Assembly (NCBI RefSeq): GCF_049747295.1
Contig: NZ_JBMHJM010000001.1
Coordinates: forward strand, 5,270,001-5,334,000
Direction of reading: 5' to 3'
Origin: Afipia sp049747295
GTDB lineage: Bacteria; Pseudomonadota; Alphaproteobacteria; Rhizobiales; Xanthobacteraceae
Length of the DNA stretch: 64,000 nt
Positions 52,786-60,995 of the stretch are shown here, piece by piece. The number at the start of each line of letters is the position of its first letter. Position 1 is the stretch's first letter. A program made the translations under genes and the position numbers. Under the pieces are notes generated by a model. The model made no database searches and was not told the origin of the DNA. It worked only from the letters and a program-made list of their open reading frames with translations.

Positions 52786-53078
52786 GCGCGTTCGGCATCG
52801 ACTTTTGCGTTTCGCTCCCGGGAGGCTTCAGCCACCTCGATCTTGCTCAAGCTAGCGGGCCGACTGCCCTTCTCCGCCTCCTCAAGCAATCGCCGGCATC
52901 GAGGGTTGGTTTGAAACACCTTTCGGTCGAAGCCGCAGGCCTTGGCGATCGCGCTTTGGTTGAGTTCGACGCCATAGCGGGGAAGTGATTTTCCCTGGTG
53001 CGATTCAAGATAAGTCTTGAGGGCATTGTAGTTAGCCTGCGCTAGCTGAATGCCGCTTCTCCTGGAGGACTTTCCCAT
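52671..53078 (-). CDS. small accessory protein of the recombinase module
   Basis: A 135-residue protein: an N-terminal DNA-binding-like part (LNQSAIAKACGFDRKVFQTNPRCRRLLEEAE, residues 38-68) resembles an HTH that selects a site, and a C-terminal coiled-coil follows (about 80-125). The chosen ATG lies four bases after the preceding gene's stop; an upstream frame start would overlap that gene by 170 bases. Its TAG stop falls at the boundary with the Xre gene. It may correspond to the GmtX/TnpC-type helper, but no firm family match is claimed. Confidence 0.65.
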   Translation of the reverse strand: MGKSSRRSGIQLAQANYNALKTYLESHQGKSLPRYGVELNQSAIAKACGFDRKVFQTNPRCRRLLEEAEKGSRPASLSKIEVAEASRERNAKVDAERAQLESLNLRLMAENASLRRELERWRRLNDIMTLSGRLP

Positions 53079-53082
53079 AAGC

Positions 53083-53532
53083 TCACTCAGGCCGCTGATG
53101 AGGAACGACGTCCGCAACTGGAAGTGCTCCCAACCTTCCCAAGACATCAAGCGAGGTTTGCTGCTTATCGAAGAATTTCTTCCAGATGTTAAAGCCACCC
53201 ATCTCCGTGATAGCGAGAAATGTAGCACGGTGCGAAGCGACCAATAGCTCAATCTTGCCTTTGAGGGAGCTAATTTCGGCGTTCTTCAATGCAATGAGCC
53301 GTTCCAGTTCAGACCGAGATGACTTCGTAGTCCTCTCTATCGCGCGACCAATGGTCGCCTGCTGTGTGACATATTTATTCAGAAGCGAGCGCCTTTTATC
53401 ATTGCGAGTTAGATCCGTGGGATGCTTGAACACTCGATCAGATCGTCGGATGACGGCGCGCGTCGTGATCTTTTCATTCTCCATCAGCATTGCTTCAAGA
53501 ATTTTTTCCAGCAACTCTAGTTTCTCGGTCAT
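53083..53532 (-). CDS. TnpC-like coiled-coil helper of the recombinase module
   Basis: A 149-residue protein with a possible N-terminal HTH (ITTRAVIRRSDRVFKHPTDLTR, residues 21-42), a coiled coil (about 65-100, ELERLIALKNAEISSLKGKIEL) and a conserved-looking end LLVASHRATFLAITEMGGFNIWKKFF. Tn554 TnpC and similar trio-associated proteins have this size and layout and influence orientation or efficiency of integration. Its ATG overlaps the preceding recombinase stop by one base. Confidence 0.68.
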   Translation of the reverse strand: MTEKLELLEKILEAMLMENEKITTRAVIRRSDRVFKHPTDLTRNDKRRSLLNKYVTQQATIGRAIERTTKSSRSELERLIALKNAEISSLKGKIELLVASHRATFLAITEMGGFNIWKKFFDKQQTSLDVLGRLGALPVADVVPHQRPE

Positions 53533-55883
53533 TAGCGTTCGATCTTCCTGTCGAGTACCGACGTGCCAAGCGTGCTTTCTGCAGATCGATAGAGATCGGC
53601 ACCATGGGGGAAGGGCTTAGTCCCGGGGCGAGCCTCCAGAGTCCGAAGGATATTAATGTGTCTGACCTTCGCGTGCTCAATCTGATTGCGCCATCCCACG
53701 GGACGTTTGTCCTCCGATAATGCCTCTAATCTAGTTAGTGCTGCCTTGGTGCGTTCCGACAGCCGTTCAAGATGAACGCGCTCGTCGTCGACGTCCGTCC
53801 TCGCCAAATGCCTACAGCCGTTAAAACATTCCAGGTGCTTTGGGCACGGGTCAACAGCAAAGCTGTTCACGCAGAACCCATAGGGCGTAACATGCAGACC
53901 ATCGGCTTCAGCATTCAGGAAATCAAATGCAACTTTGTCACCGTGTTCCGCTTGAATCCGCCGAAACTCGTCGATGATTGGACCGCTCGCCTTGCCCTTC
54001 AGAACCATCGCATAGACGTCTCGGGCGTTGTCCGTGAGTACCTCTTGCGCCTCATCTGGAACATCAATATCGCGCAAGTCTTCAATTAAGCTTCGATGAT
54101 CGTACGCATGACTTTGCACAACGTCATTTCTGTTGAACCTCCTGGTGATAACCGTGTCGGATACCCCGAGACGAAACATTTCGGCATTCTGCAGATGTCG
54201 CAATTCATGAGGTAAGAGCTTCATTGACTTACCATTTTCACCCGAGCCGTACCGATAGAAAATGGAGTCGGTATTGCGCCCATCAAGTGCCCTATGAAGA
54301 CTTGCGGGGGAGATCGGAGCAGATACTACATAGCGCGTAGTATCGAGAAGCCCTCCGTTTCGCCCCTCAATAAGGCCTCGATATGGAACAAGAAACATGA
54401 GATCATGTGGAAGTATCTGGGATCCATCCGAAAGATTTGCCGAAGACATTTCTGGCAGCTTCACGGGTGTATGCGTACGGATATCTTCTTCGACATCGCC
54501 GACTCTTACATAGGCATGAGCCCAATCCGTAGTCTTTAACACAATGTCGCCGAATGAATCTCGCCTGGGGACAGATCCTCTTCTTTCAACAAAGTACCTC
54601 GCGACCGACTTTAAGCTAGGCTTACCTGCTAGTTGCGACGCTCTAATCTGTTCAAAGATGTCGGCATCAAACGTCTGGCGATACTGCGCGTCGAGAGCGG
54701 CATCGAAACGCTCAAGCGATGATAGATAGGCATTTCCAGTTAGCATCGTGTAAATCTCGTACGCCGGCACAATGGCGTCAGGCTCAAACTCAGGAAAAAG
54801 ACGATTTGATTGGTGTTGCTTACGCAGTCGCTCGCGCAAGGGCGCGGTGAGCTTTTTCACTTTTGTAAGAATTTCGACGACCGTTTCTTCAAACATCGTC
54901 GGCACGTATTGTGAAGCCTCAACTAAGCACAAGCCATCTTCAAGCTCATCTTCGTCCTTCTTTTCGGCGAAGAACCGAAGCGACAGCGCTCGCGAAATCC
55001 CACCTTTCTTTCCGGCAACTTCGCCATCTGCATCGACGTAACTATGCCAGCGATCGCAATCTAAAGGGAGCGAAGCAATTTCGTTGATGCGCAATCCTGT
55101 GATGATCAATAATTGCAGAGCTGCAAAACGGATCGCGTCTGAGAACGTGCGTGGATGCTCTGTAAAACATATTCGCACAAGCTCCCAGAATTCGCTTTCA
55201 CCTGGAAGCTTAGCTGCCGATTTACGGTCAGACAGACGCTTCCTCGTATTGCCAATGCTATCGGCGCCACCATTTACTTCAAGCCGGCGATTGAGAGCGA
55301 CCTGGTGGACCTCGCGCAAATTGTCAGAATCGAATGGAATGCAATGCTGGGAGAGCGTTGGTATCTCGACGATGTAGTTCCTCTCCAATATCATTACAAT
55401 TGCTACTCTGAGGTCGTCGGCGGTTTTCCCGGATCCTCCGGCTAGCAATAGACTGTTGTATGCTTGCCGCACATGTTCCGGCGAGACGCTCCAAGGAGGT
55501 GTATTGTGTGCAGCTAGGGCAAGGTCTTTAATCGATCGAGCGTTCACCATTACGCTTTGCGGCTTCATCCTTTTGTGGAGGAGGCCATCGATCACGACCG
55601 CCTTGTAAAAGTCGCGCCAATGCTGCGTCAGCTGACCGGCCTCAAGCTCGGGCTGACCGATCTGGCGCCTTATGGTATTCATGATACGCAATCGATCGAC
55701 GTCAAATCCGAAATCGGAAACGTACGAATTGGGGGGGCGAGCGCCCACTATGGCATTTAAGTTCCAGCGCTCATCATGCGATACCTTGCCAAGCCGATCG
55801 AAGGGAATATCCCACGTGAGGCCGCGCTTACGTGCAGTAGCTTTGGCTTCCAAGATAAATGACGTATATCCGGGGGTAGTCAT
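53532..55883 (-). CDS. large tyrosine recombinase (third of trio)
   Basis: A 783-residue site-specific recombinase. A long N-terminal region (about 1-240) includes a core-binding-like part. The catalytic domain begins near 245 with LLIITGLRINEIASLPLD (Arg I) and continues, after a large insertion at about 300-560, to LPHELRHLQNAEMFRLG (H-x-x-R, near 588) and FNRNDVVQSHAYDHRS (His and Tyr). A cysteine cluster follows (GFCVNS, DPCPKHLECFNGCRHL, near 690), typical of the big recombinases in trio elements. Start overlaps the previous stop by one base (TGATG). Confidence 0.85.
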   Translation of the reverse strand: MTTPGYTSFILEAKATARKRGLTWDIPFDRLGKVSHDERWNLNAIVGARPPNSYVSDFGFDVDRLRIMNTIRRQIGQPELEAGQLTQHWRDFYKAVVIDGLLHKRMKPQSVMVNARSIKDLALAAHNTPPWSVSPEHVRQAYNSLLLAGGSGKTADDLRVAIVMILERNYIVEIPTLSQHCIPFDSDNLREVHQVALNRRLEVNGGADSIGNTRKRLSDRKSAAKLPGESEFWELVRICFTEHPRTFSDAIRFAALQLLIITGLRINEIASLPLDCDRWHSYVDADGEVAGKKGGISRALSLRFFAEKKDEDELEDGLCLVEASQYVPTMFEETVVEILTKVKKLTAPLRERLRKQHQSNRLFPEFEPDAIVPAYEIYTMLTGNAYLSSLERFDAALDAQYRQTFDADIFEQIRASQLAGKPSLKSVARYFVERRGSVPRRDSFGDIVLKTTDWAHAYVRVGDVEEDIRTHTPVKLPEMSSANLSDGSQILPHDLMFLVPYRGLIEGRNGGLLDTTRYVVSAPISPASLHRALDGRNTDSIFYRYGSGENGKSMKLLPHELRHLQNAEMFRLGVSDTVITRRFNRNDVVQSHAYDHRSLIEDLRDIDVPDEAQEVLTDNARDVYAMVLKGKASGPIIDEFRRIQAEHGDKVAFDFLNAEADGLHVTPYGFCVNSFAVDPCPKHLECFNGCRHLARTDVDDERVHLERLSERTKAALTRLEALSEDKRPVGWRNQIEHAKVRHINILRTLEARPGTKPFPHGADLYRSAESTLGTSVLDRKIER

Positions 55884-57412
55884 CAGGAGTTCTTCTCGAT
55901 CTTGAGCGATTCGGTTAGTCGCCGGATGCTATCGAGCGTCGACCGTAGTTGGACGTACGCTGGGGATTTCTGGTTGCCACGCGAAGACTTTGCGAACTCG
56001 ACGACCATAGGCCTTAGATCGTTGAGAACTTGTTCGTGGATTGCCGGCTCACTAACTGGCATGAAGCGCCGACAAGTGTAACACGAGAGAACGGGGTTCT
56101 TGGTGCAGGTCCTTTGACCGACTTCACATCGGCCGATCCCGGTAATGGGAATTCCGTGCGGTACCCCTCCAATCTGTTCCTCCGGTGGCGCGTCATGCAA
56201 GGCAGCCGAGTCTATTGTTCGTTCCTTGGCGACCTTCGCGACGCGCGAGTAGATCTCTGAAATTGCAAGAGCTTGGTTTACGATAAGAGCCTGCGCCGGA
56301 GACGCCCAGTGATACTGTAACGCGGTTCGCGATCGCGTATGATTCAGAAACTCGGATATTACGACGCTAGCGACTCCAGCGTCAGCCAAGCGCTGTGCTG
56401 CCGTATGTCTTAGGTCGTTGGCACTCCATGAAGTGCCAGTTAGACCAGCACACGTTCTAAGCACCATGAGGCTGACTTCGTTTGGGATCAGCTTGAAGAG
56501 ACGACGTTCAGGCGCTCGGATATTATTGGGGTGATCATGAGAACCGGTCCGTCGTTTCAAGAGCTCAATGAATAGCGAAACCCATTCGCGCTTAATACGA
56601 CGGGTTACTCGAGTTTTCTTTTTAATGTCGTGCTGTTTGATGATGACAACTGATACGTGAACGATTTCCTCGCGAAATATTCGAAGATCTGCTGTATCAA
56701 TGCGCGCAATCTGACCTGGCCGGAACCCGTACTGGAAGCAGAGCGCGATTATGCACGCACTCCAAACGTTGTAACTACTGACGGCCTCTGGCGATGCAAT
56801 TACGCGCTCACACATATCATCAAGGTAGGTGATGATCGCAGTCTGATCGTCGATTGGTAGAAAGCACTCGCCCTCTCGTACGGTTTTGTATTGGTCTTTC
56901 TTTGGTCCTTTTAGCCTACGAAGAAGAGGCACATCCTCTGGCATCCAAGATCCGATCGAATGGCTACACAATGCGTGAAGCATCAACCGAAGGAAATCAG
57001 CGTGCTCGAGTGCGTGGACCCGCACGTAAGAATTCCAATAGCGGTGCACCTCCCGCGCCGATGACGCAATCAATACTGAGAGTGCGGAGATTCCGTGGTT
57101 CGCGACGAACTTTTCAAGCGCCGAAAATGCAGTGAACACCGACGACGTATCTTTGCGAGGAAGCCAGTGTGCAAGAATGAGCCTGAGTATTGGAGATGCG
57201 ATTCCAAAGAATTCGATCTTGATCGTTTGGCGTAGTCCGTCGAGATGCACCTGTATCTTCGGGAGAGCAGGGAAATTCGTGATAGAGCGATACTCATCGG
57301 TGAAGTCGTCGTAGTACCGAACGGTGGAAGGTGGATGCGGAACGGCTTTCGCTAAAGATATGATCGTTGCGATCGCTTCGGAATCTCTTTTCTGTTCGGA
57401 GGCCGGCTTCAT
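55883..57412 (-). CDS. tyrosine recombinase (second of trio)
   Basis: A 509-residue recombinase. Catalytic Arg in CFQYGFRPGQIARID near 229, then SANDLRHTAAQRLADAG (H-x-x-R position as LRHTAA) near 345 and FLNHTRSRTALQYHWAS with His and Tyr near 365. A C-terminal cysteine-rich zinc-finger-like part (RCEVGQRTCTKNPVLSCYTCRRF, near 445) follows, as in Tn554 TnpB-like enzymes. The ATG at 57412 gives an ATGA overlap with the first recombinase; a start seven codons upstream is possible. Confidence 0.85.
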   Translation of the reverse strand: MKPASEQKRDSEAIATIISLAKAVPHPPSTVRYYDDFTDEYRSITNFPALPKIQVHLDGLRQTIKIEFFGIASPILRLILAHWLPRKDTSSVFTAFSALEKFVANHGISALSVLIASSAREVHRYWNSYVRVHALEHADFLRLMLHALCSHSIGSWMPEDVPLLRRLKGPKKDQYKTVREGECFLPIDDQTAIITYLDDMCERVIASPEAVSSYNVWSACIIALCFQYGFRPGQIARIDTADLRIFREEIVHVSVVIIKQHDIKKKTRVTRRIKREWVSLFIELLKRRTGSHDHPNNIRAPERRLFKLIPNEVSLMVLRTCAGLTGTSWSANDLRHTAAQRLADAGVASVVISEFLNHTRSRTALQYHWASPAQALIVNQALAISEIYSRVAKVAKERTIDSAALHDAPPEEQIGGVPHGIPITGIGRCEVGQRTCTKNPVLSCYTCRRFMPVSEPAIHEQVLNDLRPMVVEFAKSSRGNQKSPAYVQLRSTLDSIRRLTESLKIEKNS

Positions 57413-58641
57413 GCAATTTCTCGATGAACGCAATCGCGCAATGCATTGACGAATTTGTCAAAGGTTTCGTTCCACACTTCGGCGCTAGTCGTCTCAAAGT
57501 ACGCACGTCCGTACAGTCGCGGCATCTCTGAATTGGGAGTCCATCCAAAAAACATGCGCAGCTTCTCCATGGCACGATCTAGGTCTACTCCTGCGTCTTT
57601 ATACAATCTCATCCGTGTCACAGCGCAGGTGTGCCTCAATTCGTGACATGACACGCTGAAAAGTCCCTGCTTTTCCAGCGAGCGGCGCGCGCTTATTGAT
57701 AGGGCCCGCGTAGCAACCTCAAATATCTCGCTAAGGCCTCGGAGCGAGAGGGGATTTCCCTTCTGAGACATCAACAGTTGCGGGTGATGGGTCCTGCCGC
57801 GAAAATTGTTAGTATAGTGGTCGTATACCGCGACGAGATCGGATGGAACGGGAAGCTGTCGTTTTGCGAGATAGGTTTTAAGGCCGGGTCTCTCGCGTCG
57901 AGGATCGTCATCATCGTCCGGGGCGCCTTCGACATCGAGCCAGTATATTGTTTTGCCTGTCGATAGATCGTCCTCGTCCTTAATGGCGTTTGCCAGCAAG
58001 ATGTCAGCTTCTCCACGTCTTAGGCCAAGGCGAAGCAGCAAGGTGAAGATAAGAAAGTTGCGCCAGCGCTGAGGAGTGGATCTGAACGGGTTCCGATCTG
58101 ATGCTGGGTTGAAAATTGCGTAGAGGTCTTCGACTACATTAGGTGGGAGCGCGCGTATCGGAGGAGGGGCACGAGGTGGGGAAGGGCAGAGCTGACCGTA
58201 CATTTGTTCTAAACGAAGTAGCCGAGCTTGAAGTGCCCCTGCCCGAGGACCAGCGGTGCTACTTCCGAACCTTAGGATATCCATCACGAATGCAAGAGCG
58301 GTGGTCCACGTTGCAGTTCGATCTTTGCCATCCATCGCGGTTTCGTTGCGAAGGCTTGCGAGAAACCCGATGAGCACGCGTTCAAGAGCATCGACGTCCA
58401 GTTCACTTAGAATTCTGTCGAGGCAATCGATGCCGGCATGCTGAGCCTGGGCGGCGGCATACAAGCGATTGATAGCGCGAAGATGTCTTTCCCTTGTGGA
58501 AGGTCGCGCGGCGATTTTTAGAGTATCGATCCATACTGACGGCCAAAACCGCGGAAGATACAATTCTGACAAGCAGACACTGCCGCTGAGCTCCTTGGGG
58601 ACCAGTTCCGAGCGGAAAGCGAGGATGGTGGCTTGTGTCAT
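57409..58641 (-). CDS. tyrosine recombinase (first of trio)
   Basis: A 410-residue recombinase. A SAM-like core-binding region (about 40-130) precedes the catalytic domain: LRLGLRRGEADILLA (Arg I) near 210, SVSCHELRHTCAVTR (H-x-x-R) near 328 and MFFGWTPNSEMPRLYGRAYFE near 365, where Trp replaces the second His, as is common, and a Tyr is the likely nucleophile. First gene of the element's operon; the ribosome site is GGAAACTGA before the ATG. The promoter must lie in 58642-58923. Confidence 0.85.
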   Translation of the reverse strand: MTQATILAFRSELVPKELSGSVCLSELYLPRFWPSVWIDTLKIAARPSTRERHLRAINRLYAAAQAQHAGIDCLDRILSELDVDALERVLIGFLASLRNETAMDGKDRTATWTTALAFVMDILRFGSSTAGPRAGALQARLLRLEQMYGQLCPSPPRAPPPIRALPPNVVEDLYAIFNPASDRNPFRSTPQRWRNFLIFTLLLRLGLRRGEADILLANAIKDEDDLSTGKTIYWLDVEGAPDDDDDPRRERPGLKTYLAKRQLPVPSDLVAVYDHYTNNFRGRTHHPQLLMSQKGNPLSLRGLSEIFEVATRALSISARRSLEKQGLFSVSCHELRHTCAVTRMRLYKDAGVDLDRAMEKLRMFFGWTPNSEMPRLYGRAYFETTSAEVWNETFDKFVNALRDCVHREIA

Positions 58642-59122
58642 TCAGTTTCCCAGTAAGAATAGCGTCACGAGCTTCGTCGCATGTGATCATGTGCACGCCG
58701 TCGTGCGCGAGGGTGATCGTGAACACGGACAAGAACAGATGGTCGTGCGATCAACCCGCTTGGACTGAGTGCTGTGAACTCCAGTAGTGTGCACCATCAC
58801 CCCAAACCCAACCCCCTAGCCATTACGGGCGCTGTCCTCAGCGGCGACGAGGTCACGACCCCGTTTGAAGAGACCCATCGATGCCACATCACTCGACCAG
58901 AGTCGATTCAAAAGTTCAGCTAACTAATTGATGGTACTTGTGTTTTTCAAGGATTCGTTTGGACTCGATTTCAAGGATTCATTCGCCGTTTCAAGAACTG
59001 AGTTCTCGAATTGCTCCCTCGAATTCTTGAAATTCTGAAAAAGCGCTGGAGTGAGTCGTTCCGCATCAATCCCAAAGGTGGACCACACCGCATTTGTGGA
59101 GCAAATGGATCGTCGGCTGATG
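58642..59122. other. intergenic with short direct repeats
   Basis: Nearly 480 bases between the recombinase operon and the phosphoesterase. TTCAAGGATTC occurs twice (near 58946 and 58970), with TTTCAAGAACTGAG and GAATTCTTGAAATTC nearby, a locally AT-rich repetitive patch. A minus-strand frame of 82 residues (58924-59172) covers it but overlaps the phosphoesterase and looks unlike a protein domain. The recombinase promoter or the right end of the element may be here. Confidence 0.4.
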
Positions 59123-59896
59123 TCATGCATCGATATCCACTCGGAATAGCGGATCGAAGAGCGGATTTTCATCCCCGTAACCGATTGGGTTTGAAATCAA
59201 ACGGGTCCGACCGCGCTTTAAGTTCATAGAAAAGTGCGTGTGTCCTGAGACCCAAAGGTCAGGTTGATAGCGATCTATGATGGTCAGAAGATCGGAGCCA
59301 TAAGCTGCGGATAGGATGTCGTTGTTGCGGAATGGCGCGATCGCTTCCAAACAAGGCGCGTGATGCGTAAGGACAAGCGTAGGTCCTTCGTGCGGCTTGG
59401 CAAGCTCTCGCTCGATGAACGCCCTGGATTCGCGGTGTAGGATCTGGGCCTGGTTCGGAAGAAAAGGCTGTGAGGGTTCTTGCTGCCAAACGATGCGAGA
59501 GTGATCAATCATGGCATGCTGCGCTGTTCGCATCGCTGGAGCGCGTAGCTCCGCGCCAAAGAGCTCATAGTCAGTCCATAAAGTTGCGCCGATCACGCGC
59601 AACCGACCAACTGTCACGGTATCGTTCTCCAGAAGGTGGATGCCAAGCCGCAAAGCCGCCAGCTTTCCAGCTTCGAGCTCATCGGACCATGTGGTTCCAA
59701 AAAATTCGTGGTTACCGGCCACGACGACGATTTCAGCTGACGGAGGATACTTACGCCGAAGGGCGCTCACTGCTCCTATCAGACCCTCACATGTGTCTCC
59801 AGCAACAACAACGACGCGCGCTCCTGCTGTAAGTGGAGGAAGGCCACGCGCACCGGGATAGTCGATGTGTGCATCAGAGAAGATCTGGAGTCGCAT
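59123..59896 (-). CDS. calcineurin-like metallophosphoesterase
   Basis: A 257-residue dimetal phosphoesterase. Motifs in order: FSDAHID near residue 6 (DxH), VVAGDTCEG near 32 (GDxx), VVAGNHEFFG near 58 (GNHE), VLTHHAPC near 178 (H) and VSGHTHFSM near 215 (GHxH). All metal ligands are present. Substrate unknown; relatives act on nucleotides, cyclic phosphates or proteins. It lies between the recombinase module and the arsenic locus and may be cargo of the same island. Confidence 0.88.
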   Translation of the reverse strand: MRLQIFSDAHIDYPGARGLPPLTAGARVVVVAGDTCEGLIGAVSALRRKYPPSAEIVVVAGNHEFFGTTWSDELEAGKLAALRLGIHLLENDTVTVGRLRVIGATLWTDYELFGAELRAPAMRTAQHAMIDHSRIVWQQEPSQPFLPNQAQILHRESRAFIERELAKPHEGPTLVLTHHAPCLEAIAPFRNNDILSAAYGSDLLTIIDRYQPDLWVSGHTHFSMNLKRGRTRLISNPIGYGDENPLFDPLFRVDIDA

Positions 59897-60102
59897 GAAG
59901 GGAGTCTGTTCTGGCGGAGGTGGACTATTTCTGGTTTGAACTCGGCGCCCAGCGGTCGGTTAGAACGAGCCAACTATTGGCAGGCGTGCTGGACAACGGG
60001 GCGAAGGCATATTGCGCTTAGAGCGCCCCGAAGAGCAACAAGCCGCGGCGTTACCCGAATTGAAGCGAGCGAGTATGTCACCATTTCCGAATGGCATTGT
60101 AA

Positions 60103-60290
60103 TCAGCGCGCCGATGGGTTGATGACTTCGCCGTCCTCCTTCACGAACTCGCCGATGTCCGTATTGGGAGGGATGTCGAGCCTCCGACGGGCGGCAGAGT
60201 TTGACGCCCTTGGGTGTCACGACGATTGGCGATTGATCAGGATCGGATGGGCGAGCATCGCGTCGATCAGCTAATCGTCCGACGGCGAAG
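60103..60290 (-). pseudogene. arsC: arsC (glutaredoxin-type arsenate reductase) C-terminal remnant
   Basis: Reading across frames gives SPSDD-stop-LIDAMLAHPILINR, then, one base shifted, VVTPKGVKLCRPSE, then, shifted again, LDIPPNTDIGEFVKEDGEV. This order matches the last half of ArsC: LIDAMLAHPILINRPIVVTPKG is its signature. The N-terminal half with the catalytic cysteine is absent because arsR's stop lies directly upstream. There is an in-frame TAG at 60271-60273 where a Gln codon is expected, and indels near 60227 and 60180. Clearly a relic. Confidence 0.8.
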
Positions 60291-60315
60291 TATCCGGAGA
60301 AATGCGGACTGCCCG

Positions 60316-60709
60316 TCAGGCTTTCCGCTTGGAGCTTTTTTTTGACGGCGCTTGTGACCTGGATTTGGCGGGAGGGCAGCAGGCTTTGCTGACGTCCTCG
60401 ACAACCAAGTTACAGAGTTCCGGGTGCCCGTCACAGCACTCGCTGATCAGAAAACCTATCACCGCGCGCATGCCTTCCACGTTTGAGCGATAGATGATCG
60501 TCCGTCCCTCGCGGGTGCTGCGCAGAAGGCCTGCCCGCACCAAGATGGCCAGGTGGGACGAAAGTGTGTTGTGCGGCGCGCCAATGGTATCGGCGATCAC
60601 GCCGGGCGGTAATACCGACAGGCTCGTGCTTGATCAGCAACCTGAAGATCGCGAGACGCGTAGGTTGCGCAAGCGCGGCCAGAGCGGAAATCGCATGGGG
60701 CTCGGACAT
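60316..60709 (-). pseudogene. arsR: arsR-type repressor gene with one-base frameshift
   Basis: The first frame reads MSEPHAISALAALAQPTRLAIFRLLIKH, the second continues VIADTIGAPHNTLSSHLAILVRAGLL, followed by REGRTIIYRSN and a Cys-rich end (SECCDGHPELC, KACCPP). Together they form a normal winged-helix ArsR/SmtB repressor of about 125 residues. The frames join if one G of the GGG at 60604-60606 is removed. It could be a real mutation or a sequencing error in a homopolymer. It is divergent from aioB, the expected place for a repressor of that locus or for an ars operon. Confidence 0.8.
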
Positions 60710-60855
60710 CTCACCCTGGACTGGCCGGGTACTGGCGTGGCTGGTTACGGCAAGCATCGATTTCCGCATTCCTTAGTCTCCGCGCGAATTGTCCAACTGC
60801 GTCATCTTTAACCTACAGATTAGGTGACAAGCCAGCACGCTTCGATTATTGAATA

Positions 60856-60873
60856 TGTCGAGACGTCTCGACA
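60856..60873. promoter_or_regulatory. 18-bp perfect palindrome (operator candidate)
   Basis: TGTCGAGACGTCTCGACA is its own reverse complement over all 18 bases. It lies in the divergent intergenic between arsR and aioB, 147 bases upstream of arsR and 123 upstream of aioB. ArsR/SmtB dimers bind imperfect 12-2-12 palindromes, so this could be the operator, but the regulator is not established. Confidence 0.55.
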
Positions 60874-60923
60874 CATCGTACTCCCTCGATGTGAAGGGAG
60901 TGCGACAGAAGCGAGCGCTCCGG

Positions 60924-60975
60924 CCGGTAGGCGTACCGGGCCGATCTCGAGGAAACAGCCAGTAGGCGTACTGGC
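60924..60975 (+). promoter_or_regulatory. pair of stem-loops with identical loops and compensated stems
   Basis: CCGGTA-GGCG-TACCGG (60924-60939) and GCCAGTA-GGCG-TACTGGC (60958-60975) share the loop GGCG and closing TA/TA pairs. Their stems differ in a way that keeps pairing (G-C changed to A-T). They lie just ahead of aioB's ribosome site (GAGGAG), so they are in the leader or are a double protein-binding site. Confidence 0.5.
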
Positions 60976-60995
60976 GAACCCGAGGAGCATTCACC

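Larger units (their letters stand above)
52671..58923 (-). mobile_element. three-recombinase mobile module (RIT / Tn554 / GMT-like)
   Basis: Five minus-strand genes in one overlapping operon: three different tyrosine recombinases (410, 509 and 783 residues), then two small coiled-coil proteins. Trios of overlapping tyrosine recombinases are known from Tn554-type tnpABC, recombinase-in-trio elements and gamma-mobile-trio islands. The left edge is set by the break in the Xre gene near 52670, right at the last gene's stop codon. The right edge is uncertain; I found no inverted copy of the left end up to 59.1 kb, so the element may extend over the arsenic genes and past the window. Confidence 0.7.

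Noticed and set aside
59867..60274. 135-residue plus-strand frame between the phosphoesterase and arsR
   Set aside because: The opposite strand carries the recognisable arsC remnant over much of it, and the plus frame has no family-like features.
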